Origin: SAR324 cluster bacterium
GTDB taxonomy: Bacteria > SAR324 > JACQKK01
Direction of reading: 5' to 3'
NCBI GenBank assembly: GCA_022572825.1
Contig: JACZVE010000006.1
Span: forward strand, 1-19,224
DNA: 19,224 nucleotides
Below the pieces are notes generated by a model, which worked only from the letters and a program-made list of their open reading frames with translations, did not search any database and was not told where the DNA came from. Position numbers and translations under genes: made by a program. Shown in pieces: positions 1 to 7,016 of this stretch; the stretch's first letter is position 1, and every line of letters starts with the position of its first letter.

Positions 1-510
1 GCGCAGCATGGCGTGCAGTGTGTCGTTGGGCCGGCCCCGGTCGTAAAACTTCAGCGGCGGGATGATCACCCCTTCCTGGAAGATTTCGGTGGCGTCGGTG
101 GGCACGCTGCCCGGCGACTTGCCGCCCACGTCCTGGTTGTGGGCCATGGTGGCGCTCAATGCCACCGTGCTCCCTTGGTAAATGACGGGTACCACGATGA
201 TGATGTCGGGCAGATGGGAACCGCCGTCGTAGGGGTCGTTCATGATGTACACGTCCCCTTCGGCCATTTCCTGCGGTGGATAAACCGCGATGATCTTCTC
301 CACCGCCGGCACCAGGCAGCCCAGGTGAATGGGGATGGATTCGGCCTGGGCGATGGTCTCGCCGCCCGTGCTGAACAGGGCCGACGAGGCGTCACCGCCC
401 TCCTTGACGATCGGGGAGTAGGAACTGCGCAACAGGGTAACCTGCATCTCCTCGGTGATCACGTCGAATTTGTTGCGCAATACCTCGAGGGTAATCAGGT
501 CCATGGCCAT
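1..510 (-). CDS. Hydantoinase B / oxoprolinase family protein, N-terminal part (cut by window edge)
   Basis: This is the first 170 codons of a HyuB-type protein, read from an ATG at 510; the gene continues beyond position 1. The protein opens MAMDLITLEVLRNKFDVI and carries the family's conserved N-terminal blocks: NDPYDGGSHLPD, AHNQDVGGKSPGS and an EGVIIPPLKF segment. Family members are about 500-600 residues and act with a HyuA-type ATPase subunit in ATP-dependent opening of hydantoin or 5-oxoproline rings, or in acetone- and acetophenone-carboxylase-type enzymes. GGAG at 517-520, 6 nt before the ATG, supports this start; a second ATG at 504 is possible. The HyuA partner is not in view and the substrate cannot be predicted from this fragment. 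The family call is firm; the specific activity is open. Confidence 0.88.
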   Translation of the reverse strand, partial: MAMDLITLEVLRNKFDVITEEMQVTLLRSSYSPIVKEGGDASSALFSTGGETIAQAESIPIHLGCLVPAVEKIIAVYPPQEMAEGDVYIMNDPYDGGSHLPDIIIVVPVIYQGSTVALSATMAHNQDVGGKSPGSVPTDATEIFQEGVIIPPLKFYDRGRPNDTLHAMLR

Positions 511-636
511 GAGGATCTCCCGAACGTCAAATCGCAAGCACCCCGGCTAGCAAGAGCCGCTTATATCGGTCACGCGCCGAGCACGCCGCCGCGAGGCGCT
601 GTTTGTATTTCTAACGCGCACGACTACCACTGAATG

Positions 637-894
637 CTAGCGCGGGCCATCCATGTCGACGATCATCATGCGCAGCAGGTCCACGAGCATGTCGAATCGT
701 CCGGTGCGGATCATCTCCAACGGTGTCTCGCCGCCCAGTTGCGGGTGCGGATCGCGCAACCAGCGGTCCACCTTCTCCCTGTCGCCCCTATGATACAGAT
801 AGACGGCCTCGAGAATCTTTTCCAGATTGTCTTGCCGGTTGGCGCCGGAATCGTCGCCCATAAGGAGCCTTCGCAGGTACGGAGTGGACGGCAA
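637..894 (-). CDS. Small protein with MbcA/ParS/Xre-type toxin-binding (DUF2384-like) domain
   Basis: The 85-residue product has a C-terminal block (residues about 36-80) reading GDREKVDRWLRDPHPQLGG, then TPLEMIRTGRFDMLVDLL. This fits the toxin-binding domain of Xre/MbcA/ParS antitoxins: helix, WL, P-x-L-x-G, xPLE(L/M)(I/L)xT, helix. The N-terminal helix-turn-helix DNA-binding domain of full Xre antitoxins is missing. No RES-domain toxin gene lies next to it, so it is an orphan antitoxin, a stand-alone relative, or a remnant. An in-frame stop at 901-903 limits the start to TTG at 894 (preceded by AGGA) or ATG at 861. It lies 126 bp upstream of the HyuB gene on the same strand, but nothing shows a functional link. 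The family assignment is by motif recall only. Confidence 0.55.
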   Translation of the reverse strand: MPSTPYLRRLLMGDDSGANRQDNLEKILEAVYLYHRGDREKVDRWLRDPHPQLGGETPLEMIRTGRFDMLVDLLRMMIVDMDGPR

Positions 895-1047
895 CGGTTC
901 CTATGGTACCCACATGACCGAAAGAAACAAACGGCGGGAATACTGTTGATTGATTTGCGGGGCGCCGGAATGCCGGTGGGCTAGCTCGCTCGGCCTTGAT
1001 GGGCAATCTGGATAGCGGGATCATTTTTTAATTTTATCTCTTCGGGT

Positions 1048-1128
1048 TCAATTCCCCGCCGCTTGCGGCATTTGGGAAATATAGCGTCTCAGATTGATAC
1101 CCCGCTGCTTGCGGCGGGGCAGTTCATT
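1048..1128. repeat. Pair of REP-like palindromic elements
   Basis: Two related GC-rich palindromes lie about 50 bp apart. The right one (1093-1128) contains CCCCGCTG-CTTG-CGGCGGGG at 1100-1119, an 8-bp stem (one G-T pair) with a 4-base loop, between ATTGATA and CAGTTCATT. The left one (1048-1069) has the matching core CCCCGCCGCTTGCGGC after a TCAATT lead. The shared lead plus CCGC-(T/C)-GCTTGCGGC core marks them as copies of one dispersed family, like the REP/BIME elements mobilised by RAYT (IS200/IS605-like) transposases. They sit just after the stop of the SDR gene and could also act as its transcript end, although no T-tract follows. No other protein gene is convincing between 895 and 1184. 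Confidence 0.6.
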
Positions 1129-1184
1129 TTCCAAGGCCGTGACCTGGCTCAAGGGGGCCGCCACCGCGGTACTGAAATTTTCGA

Positions 1185-1985
1185 CTATTTCGCCGTCAAG
1201 CCGCCGTCGATAACGAGCTCCGAGCCGGTAACCCACGAGGACTCATCGGAGGCGAGGTAGAGGCAGCCCAATGCAATGTCACGGGGAGTACCGAAACGAC
1301 CCAGCGGCGTCGCTTCGAGGCGGATTTGCGCCAACTCCGGATTGGAATGCGCTGGTTTGGTCATGGGGGTGTCGACGAAGCCAGGGTGGATTGAATTTAC
1401 CCGGATGCCATCCGGTGCATATTGGATGGCAGCTGCTTTCGAAAAGATGCGGACGGCTCCCTTGGACGCGTGGTAGGCGGCGTTCGCGAACGAACCGATG
1501 ATTCCGCATATGGAAGAAATGTTGATGATGGATCCGCCGCCGGCCCGCCTCATGGGCGCGATGGCATGCCTCGTTCCAAGAAAGGTTCCTGTCGCGTTGA
1601 CCTCCATGATCTGATTCCATTTGTCCAGCGACTGGTCTTCCAACATGCCTCCGGCGGTCGGAGTTACTTGTGTCAACTCCTTCGGGTCGCGACCGGAGAT
1701 TCCCGCGACGTTCGTCAGGATATTAAGTTTTCCGAACATCTCCTCCGTTTCCGCGACAAGAGCGGTCCATTGTTGTTCGTTTGTGACATCCAGTGCGCGA
1801 AAAATCGCATTCCCACCTCCGTCGCTGATCTCGCCGACGACAGACCGCCCGAGCACGGAATTGACGTCGCAGAGGACAACGGAAGCGCCCTGTCCGGCAA
1901 ACACCCTGGCGGTCTCCGCACCAATGCCAGACGCGCCCCCGGTCACTATGGCCACTTTGTCGACTAGTCTTTTTCCTTCCCCCAT
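1185..1985 (-). CDS. Short-chain dehydrogenase/reductase (SDR), classical type
   Basis: The product is 266 residues, a normal length for a classical SDR that oxidises or reduces an alcohol/ketone with NAD(P) in the cytosol. The Rossmann glycine motif TGGASGIG is at about residues 15-22. Asp at about 40 (VVLCDVNS), at the end of beta-2, favours NAD(H) over NADP(H). The catalytic elements are ISS (Ser about 156) and YHASK (Tyr/Lys about 170/174), and the C-terminal signature VTGSELVIDGG is present. The usual NNAG motif reads NVAG (residues 92-95), a substitution at the structural Asn. The ATG at 1985 follows GGGAGG (1992-1997) with 6-nt spacing, a near-ideal ribosome site. It stands alone, with REP-like repeats after it and a noncoding stretch before it. 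Substrate unknown. Confidence 0.92.
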   Translation of the reverse strand: MGEGKRLVDKVAIVTGGASGIGAETARVFAGQGASVVLCDVNSVLGRSVVGEISDGGGNAIFRALDVTNEQQWTALVAETEEMFGKLNILTNVAGISGRDPKELTQVTPTAGGMLEDQSLDKWNQIMEVNATGTFLGTRHAIAPMRRAGGGSIINISSICGIIGSFANAAYHASKGAVRIFSKAAAIQYAPDGIRVNSIHPGFVDTPMTKPAHSNPELAQIRLEATPLGRFGTPRDIALGCLYLASDESSWVTGSELVIDGGLTAK

Positions 1986-2230
1986 GACTTACCTCCCTCT
2001 GTAGGAACTGACGCAAGACCCCTTGAGAAAAACCTTGGCGGCTCGCGAGGTAAACCTGTCCTGCTAGGTCCTTCCTCGGCGTTCTAGGGACAGGTCTATA
2101 CGATCTCATGGAGATGGGCGTACGCGAACGCCCTCATGTAGAGATAGGATGCATTGCCAGGCTGCAGGCGGATGGACAATCAGGGTTCCGGCGGTAAGAC
2201 CAATACCAGCTAATTGGTGAAGGCTATCGA
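1986..2230. other. Intergenic region with small inverted repeats, upstream of the SDR gene
   Basis: No coding sequence is supported here. It contains a hairpin GGGCGT-(6)-ACGCCC at 2116-2133 and a second inverted repeat ACCAAT-(8)-ATTGGT at 2199-2218. Either could be an operator or structured leader for the SDR gene downstream. No clear -35/-10 pair was identified. Confidence 0.4.
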
Positions 2231-2255
2231 AAGGCTAGATGGCTCTGCTAGCCTT
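2231..2255 (-). terminator. Hairpin overlapping the sufU stop codon, possible transcript end
   Basis: AAGGCTAG (2231-2238) and CTAGCCTT (2248-2255) form a perfect 8-bp stem around a 9-nt loop. The TAG stop of sufU is part of the stem. In the minus direction the stem is followed only by a short T stretch within the arm and then TCGATAGCC, so this is a weak intrinsic terminator at best. It is placed where the long maturation-gene transcript would be expected to end. Confidence 0.4.
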
Positions 2256-2679
2256 CCTGTCTTGCCGCCTTGCCGAGAGCCTGCCAGGCCAACAGGGTGC
2301 AGGTGATCCGGCTGCTATGTTGCCGCACCGCTTCCAGGGGCTTCAGGGAATCCAGCGCTTCGGGCAGTTCCATCCGCGTCCCCTCCATCATTTCCTTGAA
2401 GGCCCGTCCCAGCGCGTCCGATTCGTGAAGGGTTTTTCCCAGCACCACCTCGCTCATCAGGGAGGTGGAGGCCTGGGCGATGGCGCACCCCCGCACCTGC
2501 ACCCCGATAGCGGCGATGGTCTCGCCGTCGAGGGCCAGTGTCACCTCCAGCTCGTCGCCGCAGAGGGGATTGGAGGCCCGGGCCCGTTTGTGGGGATTGG
2601 CCACCGATTCGGCATTGCGGGGATGCCGGGCGTGTTCCAGGATGACGTCCCGGTAAAGGTCGTCGGCGTTATCTGTCAT
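2248..2679 (-). CDS. sufU: SufU-type iron-sulfur / sulfur-transfer scaffold protein
   Basis: From the ATG at 2679 the product is 143 residues. It carries the three conserved cysteines and the aspartate of the NifU-N/SufU family: C40 and D42 in NPLCGDE, C65 in RGCAIAQAS, and C127 in RITCTLLAW. These positions are nearly those of Bacillus SufU (41, 43, 66, 128). The long spacer between the second and third cysteine, compared with IscU, points to SufU. SufU takes persulfide sulfur from SufS, in Bacillus via a zinc-bound site. The start overlaps the sufS stop by 11 nt, so the two are translationally linked. An ATG-open extension to 2754 exists but has no family similarity. As the last gene of the cox accessory series, it may hand sulfur to cofactor maturation rather than to general Fe-S assembly; that is inference. 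Confidence 0.9.
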   Translation of the reverse strand: MTDNADDLYRDVILEHARHPRNAESVANPHKRARASNPLCGDELEVTLALDGETIAAIGVQVRGCAIAQASTSLMSEVVLGKTLHESDALGRAFKEMMEGTRMELPEALDSLKPLEAVRQHSSRITCTLLAWQALGKAARQEG

Positions 2680-3955
2680 TGCGGAAAATCGCGGCAACCC
2701 GGTCGAGCCCATGGGCCAGCTGGTCGATGTCCTGTCGTTCATTGTACAGAGCAAGGGAGACCCTCACCACGCCGCGTTCGCCCAGGTGCTCCATCAGGGG
2801 TTGGCAGCAGTGGTGCCCGCCCCGCACAGCGACGCCCTGGCCATCCAGCACCTCCACCACGTCGTGGGGATGGACGCCGCCGACGGAAAAGGGGATCACC
2901 CCCGCCCGCCCGGCAGGGTCCGCGGGCCCATGGAGCGTAAGATCGGCCCGCTTACCCAGTACCTTCAGGGCATAGCCCGTCAATTCGATCTCGTGGCGCC
3001 GCAGCATCTCCCGGTCGAATCCATCCAGATAGTCCAGCGCGGCCCCCATGGCCACCGCCCCCGCGATATTGGGCGTTCCGGCCTCGAAGCGCCAGGGTGG
3101 CTCCATCCATTCGTACGAGTGGCGCTCGACCCGCAGCACCATTCCGCCCCCGCTTGCGGGCGGTTCCATGGCCGCCAGATACTCCTCCTTGCCGTACAGC
3201 ACCCCGATGCCGGTGGGGCCATAGACCTTGTGGCTGGAGAAGGCCAGGAAATCGCAATCCAACGCCTGCACATCGAGGGAAAGATGGGGCGCACTCTGGG
3301 CCGCGTCCACGACCACGCAGGCACCCACGGCGCGAGCCTGCCGCGCCAGTTCTTTCACGGGATTGATGGTTCCCAGCACGTTCGATACATGGGTCACCGC
3401 CACCAGCCGGGTCGCTCGCGATACCGCCCCCTCAATCCCGCCCCCTTCCCTGCCGGTGGCCGTCAGGCGTCCCTCCCCGTCGATTTCCAGGTAGCGCAGC
3501 ACGGCGCCGGTTTCCCGCGCCACCCCTAGCCAGGGCAGCAGGTTGGAGTGGTGTTCCATCACCGTCAGCACGATCTCGTCCCCCTGGCGGAGATGGTGGC
3601 GGGCCCAGCCCTGGGCGACCAGGTTGATCGCCGCCGTGGTGCCCTGGGTAAAAACGATGCAGCGGGGCGAGGGAGCGTTCAGGAACCGTGCCGCACGGGC
3701 GCGGGCCTCCTCGTAGAGTGCGGTGGCTTCCTCGCTGAGGGTGTGCACCCCGGAATGGGTGTTGGCGTTGTGGCGTTCGTAGAAGTTCACCAGGGCGTCG
3801 ATGACGGCCCTAGGCTTTTGGGTGGTGGCGGCATTGTCCAGGTAGGCCAGGGGCCGCCCGTTGATCTGGCGCTGAAGAATGGGAAAATCGCCCCGGATGG
3901 TTGCCACCGAAGGGGCGGCCGTGGAGTTTTGTCTCATTCGAACAACTGCTGGCAT
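2669..3955 (-). CDS. sufS: SufS/CsdA-type cysteine desulfurase (group II)
   Basis: This 428-residue PLP enzyme takes sulfur from cysteine as an enzyme-bound persulfide. Visible landmarks are YLDNAATTQKP (residues 38-48), the PLP-contact EHHSN (134-138), VDAAQS, the PLP lysine K243 in FSSHKVYGPTG, and the persulfide cysteine C383 in RGGHHCCQPLM. The short active-site loop and HHC motif are those of group II (SufS/CsdA). ATG 3955 is preceded by GGGGA; a second ATG at 3937 overlaps the upstream xdhC stop as ATGA, so the start could be either. In the context of xdhC, mocA and coxDE it probably supplies sulfur for sulfuration of the molybdenum cofactor and for the bridging sulfide of the Mo-S-Cu site, as desulfurases do for xanthine dehydrogenase with XdhC. 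That role is inferred. Confidence 0.93.
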   Translation of the reverse strand: MPAVVRMRQNSTAAPSVATIRGDFPILQRQINGRPLAYLDNAATTQKPRAVIDALVNFYERHNANTHSGVHTLSEEATALYEEARARAARFLNAPSPRCIVFTQGTTAAINLVAQGWARHHLRQGDEIVLTVMEHHSNLLPWLGVARETGAVLRYLEIDGEGRLTATGREGGGIEGAVSRATRLVAVTHVSNVLGTINPVKELARQARAVGACVVVDAAQSAPHLSLDVQALDCDFLAFSSHKVYGPTGIGVLYGKEEYLAAMEPPASGGGMVLRVERHSYEWMEPPWRFEAGTPNIAGAVAMGAALDYLDGFDREMLRRHEIELTGYALKVLGKRADLTLHGPADPAGRAGVIPFSVGGVHPHDVVEVLDGQGVAVRGGHHCCQPLMEHLGERGVVRVSLALYNERQDIDQLAHGLDRVAAIFRNDR

Positions 3956-5301
3956 GTTTCCCCACTGCTCTTCCGGGGGCCCTCCTCCAGCTCCGCGGTC
4001 GGGAGGCGGGATAGGCCGCCGCCGTTGCCGCTGCGCCGGATTTGCACGATCTCGCAGGCGATGCTGAGCGCGATTTCCGCCGGGGTGCGGGCGCCCAGGT
4101 CCAGCCCGGCGGGGGCGCGCACATGGGCTAGTTGGTCATCGCTCCAGTCCCGTTCGCGCAGGTAGTCCAGCACGAGGCCCGAGCGCTTTCTGCTGGCGAT
4201 CAGCCCGACATAGGCGGCCTTTCCCTGCAGCGCCCGCTCCATGGAGAGATGATCCCCCTTGTGAAGGGTGGCGATGACCACATGGGTGGCCGGGGTGACC
4301 TCCATGCGGCTGAAATCCAGATCTCCGTGCACGAGCCGCGTGGCCGGGGGGTAATCCTCCGGGAAGGTCTCGACCGCGTTCACGGTCACGGGCCAGCCCA
4401 TCAGGGTGCCGACCCGGGCCAGTTCCTCGGACAATCTCCCGTGACCCACCACCAGCAATTCCGGCAAGCCTCCGTCCGCTCCTTCCCCCATGACGACACT
4501 TTTGTCCATTGATGCGGTGCCCGCTTCGATCTTGCGCAGGGGGTTTGCGGAAGCGCCGTATTCCCAGGCCATCAATTCCCCGATGATGCTCAGGGAGATC
4601 TCCTCGACCGTGTCCCCTCCCAGGTCCAAACCAGCCGGATTGCGCACCTCCGTAATGCCGGCAGCATCGAATCCTTCCCTGCTCAGTTGTTCCCCCAGGC
4701 CGGCCAGCACCTTCTTCCGGGCCACGAATCCGAAGTAGCCCTGCTGAGCCGCAAGCCCGGCCCGCAGCACGGCGGCCTGGCCCTCATGGGGGGGCGTGGC
4801 GATCAGCCGCATCCCGGGGGCAACATCCAGCATTTCCCATGGTTCCGAAGCGATGTGCGCTGCGCCGGGGAAGTGTTGCGCCTCGGCCTCGGGGCCGTGC
4901 ACCGTCACGGCGTATCCCACGTACTGGGCCAGCAGGTTGAGATGGCGGGCCAGCTTGTTGTGTCCCGCGATGAGCAGCCTGCGGGGCGGGAAATGGGGCT
5001 CGATGTACACATCCATCTTGCCCCCGCAGGGCATGCCCACCCCCAGCACCTCGTCCTCCAGGTCCACGTTGACGATCCGTGTCAGGCGGTCTTCCAGGGC
5101 TTTCAGGGATTCTTCCCGCACCAGGCTCTCCGCACAGCCGCCCCCCACCCAGCCCAGGATGTTGCGCCCGGTGCGGTCGATGATGGCCTTGGAGCCCGGC
5201 TTAGCGGACGCGGAACCGTGTACGCGAATCACCGTGGCCACCACGAAGGGTTCGGCGGCTTCCTGCAGGGCCGTAATGCGTCGATAGTATTCGCGGTGCA
5301 T
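3934..5301 (-). CDS. XdhC/CoxI family molybdenum-cofactor protein with two tandem Rossmann domains
   Basis: The 455-residue product begins with the XdhC/CoxI N-terminal domain: VVATVIRVHGSASAKPGSKA at about 20-39, WVGGGCAE at about 51-58 and GMPCGGKMDVYIEP at about 88-101. Two XdhC C-terminal NAD(P)-like Rossmann domains follow. The first begins at RRLLIAGHNKLARHL and ends NPAGLDLGGDTVEEISLSI. The second begins at LLVVGHGRLSEELARV and ends APAGLDLGARTPAEIALSI. Normal XdhC/CoxI proteins have one such domain and about 250-350 residues, so this is an internal duplication. XdhC binds Mo cofactor, helps its sulfuration with a desulfurase and loads it into apoenzyme. The gene starts 16 nt after mocA and its stop forms ATGA with an internal sufS ATG. 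The last 30 residues are unconserved. The family is certain; the role of the extra domain is not known. Confidence 0.9.
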   Translation of the reverse strand: MHREYYRRITALQEAAEPFVVATVIRVHGSASAKPGSKAIIDRTGRNILGWVGGGCAESLVREESLKALEDRLTRIVNVDLEDEVLGVGMPCGGKMDVYIEPHFPPRRLLIAGHNKLARHLNLLAQYVGYAVTVHGPEAEAQHFPGAAHIASEPWEMLDVAPGMRLIATPPHEGQAAVLRAGLAAQQGYFGFVARKKVLAGLGEQLSREGFDAAGITEVRNPAGLDLGGDTVEEISLSIIGELMAWEYGASANPLRKIEAGTASMDKSVVMGEGADGGLPELLVVGHGRLSEELARVGTLMGWPVTVNAVETFPEDYPPATRLVHGDLDFSRMEVTPATHVVIATLHKGDHLSMERALQGKAAYVGLIASRKRSGLVLDYLRERDWSDDQLAHVRAPAGLDLGARTPAEIALSIACEIVQIRRSGNGGGLSRLPTAELEEGPRKSSGETCQQLFE

Positions 5302-5317
5302 GAGGCGTGTCCCCGCG

Positions 5318-5956
5318 TCAGGCGGTAGTTCCCGGTTGCCCCTGGTTTGCCGGGAGGCGCTCCATCAGGGCGCGGTAATCCTCCGGAGTATCGATGTCCC
5401 GCAATATATGGTCGTTTGGCATTTCCACCTCCTGCACCGCCCCGGGATTGCGTTGCACGATACCCTTGCACCCGGCGACGGGTCCGCGGGTCGCCAACAC
5501 CTCGTCCAGGTAACGGGCAGAGAAGAGCACCGGGTTTCCCCGCTGATCCCGGTGAATTGGCACCACGATATCCTGCCCTTTGGCCTGTCCGAATGCGCCG
5601 ATAAGGCGGTCGATGTCCCCGGGTTCCAGCAGAGGTTGGTCGGTCAGGCACACCATGATGGCCTCGGCATGGGGAGACACCCGTCGCAACCCCGCCCTGA
5701 GGGAACTGCCCATCCCCTCGGCATAATGGGGATGCTCCACCAGGGTGAGGGCCCGCCCCTTCAGGCGGGTGCGCACCTTTTCCGCCTCATGGCCCAGCAC
5801 CACCACCACCTCGGCCAGCCGGGAGGCCAGCAACACGTCCGCCATGTGCTCAATCAAGGTGCGCCCGCCATAGGGGAGCAGCAGCTTGTTGGTGCCGCCC
5901 ATGCGCGATGACGACCCCGCGGCCAGCAACACCGCGGAGACGCGGGCTCCATTCAT
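5318..5956 (-). CDS. mocA: MocA-like molybdenum cofactor cytidylyltransferase
   Basis: This 212-residue protein has the MobA/MocA NTP-transferase fold. The nucleotide-binding signature LAAGSSSRMG-x(2)-K is at residues 11-24, GMGSSLRAG at about 81-89 is the MocA-type loop, CLTDQPLL at about 103-110 carries the metal-binding Asp, and RGNPVLF is at about 140-146. MocA adds CMP to molybdopterin, giving the cytosine dinucleotide cofactor that CODH uses; MobA would add GMP. Placement between two xdhC-type genes in a cox locus supports MocA over MobA, but the nucleotide cannot be proven from sequence alone. The ATG at 5956 follows AGGGG at 8-nt spacing. It lies 28 bp from the xdhC-YHS gene before it and 16 bp from the xdhC gene after it, so it is clearly operonic. 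Confidence 0.85.
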   Translation of the reverse strand: MNGARVSAVLLAAGSSSRMGGTNKLLLPYGGRTLIEHMADVLLASRLAEVVVVLGHEAEKVRTRLKGRALTLVEHPHYAEGMGSSLRAGLRRVSPHAEAIMVCLTDQPLLEPGDIDRLIGAFGQAKGQDIVVPIHRDQRGNPVLFSARYLDEVLATRGPVAGCKGIVQRNPGAVQEVEMPNDHILRDIDTPEDYRALMERLPANQGQPGTTA

Positions 5957-5984
5957 CGTTTCAGCCCCTGGCGATGGATTCGTG

Positions 5985-6983
5985 TCATTGGACGTAGCGC
6001 TCCGGCTCGGCCTGGAATTTCTGGTGGCAGCCAGCGCAGCAAAAGTAAAATGTGGCGCCCTGGTATTCGGCGGTGTAGCTGGCGGTGGCCGGGTTCACGG
6101 TCATGTGGCAGATGGGGTCGGTGGTCTCCTCGGATGGCTTGGCCTGTGAAGCGGTTGAGGTGCCGGGCCCGGATTCGGCGGCGGGTTCCGCCCCGGCCGG
6201 GCCCGGATAGGCCTCGCTGCGGCGCACCGAAACGATCTCGGCCAGGATGCTCACCGCGATTTCCTCGGGTTCGCGGGCATTGATTTCCACTCCGGCGGGG
6301 ACGCGTACACGCGCCAGTTCCTCCTTTGTCACCCCTTCGCCGGTCAGAAAGGCGGAGATGGCCTTCCATTTCTTCGGGCTGGCTACCAGGGCCACGTAGG
6401 GCGCGCCGAAGCGCAGCGCCTCGCGCACGCCCCCCTCGTCGTCTTCGCCCTGAGTGCAGACCACCACGAAGCTCTGGTGGGGGCGCGGTGCCCCGGCCAG
6501 GCTCAGCTCGGCCGTCCGGTTCACCTCGGGTGGAAAGTCCTCGTCGCTGGCCAGGGGCGAATGCACCCGCACCTCGTATCCCATGGCAGAGGCCAGCTTG
6601 ACCAGGGTGCGGGCCACCGGGGAGCGCCCCAGCAACACCAGTTGCGGCGCGGGCAGCACCGGCTCGATGAAGATATCCATGGTGCCTCCACTGTGGCAGA
6701 CCATCTCGTAGGTCTTCATGCCGGGCACGGATTCGGAATCGGCATGGGGCGTGATGCGCACCAGCCGGGGTGTGCCATCCTTGAGGGAGTTCAGGGCTTC
6801 CTCGATAACGATGGGCTGGGCGCAGCCGCCGCCGATCCATCCGGTGATTCGCCCCTCGCGGGTCACCAGCCCCCGGGCCCCGGGCTTGGCCGAAGTGGGC
6901 GACTCACAGCGCACCACGGTGGCCGTAGCGAAGGGCTCGGCCCTGTTTCGCAAGGCGTCCGCCTTTTTCTCAATCGTTTCCAT
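5985..6983 (-). CDS. XdhC/CoxF-like protein fused to a C-terminal YHS metal-binding domain
   Basis: The 332-residue product starts with an XdhC/CoxI N-terminal domain (ATATVVRCESPTSAKPGARG, WIGGGCAQP, MVCHSGGTMDIFIEP), followed by one Rossmann domain (QLVLLGRSPVARTL to GVEINAREPEEIAVSI). After a linker rich in Gly/Ala/Pro/Glu, residues about 288-332 form a YHS domain: DPICHMTV, Y-x-G-x-TFYFCCAGC, F-x(3)-P-x-RYV. YHS domains bind metals such as copper and occur in CopA-type transporters and monooxygenases. In the cox gene order this is the CoxF position, and CoxF acts with CoxE in copper insertion into CODH. GGAG 7 nt before ATG 6983 favours that start over the GTG at 6986. The fused domain may carry Cu(I) to the Mo-Cu site; that is inference. 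Confidence 0.88.
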   Translation of the reverse strand: METIEKKADALRNRAEPFATATVVRCESPTSAKPGARGLVTREGRITGWIGGGCAQPIVIEEALNSLKDGTPRLVRITPHADSESVPGMKTYEMVCHSGGTMDIFIEPVLPAPQLVLLGRSPVARTLVKLASAMGYEVRVHSPLASDEDFPPEVNRTAELSLAGAPRPHQSFVVVCTQGEDDEGGVREALRFGAPYVALVASPKKWKAISAFLTGEGVTKEELARVRVPAGVEINAREPEEIAVSILAEIVSVRRSEAYPGPAGAEPAAESGPGTSTASQAKPSEETTDPICHMTVNPATASYTAEYQGATFYFCCAGCHQKFQAEPERYVQ

Positions 6984-7016
6984 CACCGTTCTCCAGCGCC
7001 AATATAATATGCTGTT

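Noticed and set aside
13..984. Two open frames on the plus strand (13-633 and 634-984)
   Set aside because: They are antisense to the HyuB fragment and the small DUF2384-like gene, whose minus-strand products have clear family motifs. The plus products resemble nothing and are rich in His/Gly/Arg as expected of GC-rich shadow frames.
1048..1128. CRISPR-like repeat pair
   Set aside because: There are only two imperfect units with hairpins, with no regular spacers and no cas genes; REP-like elements explain it better.
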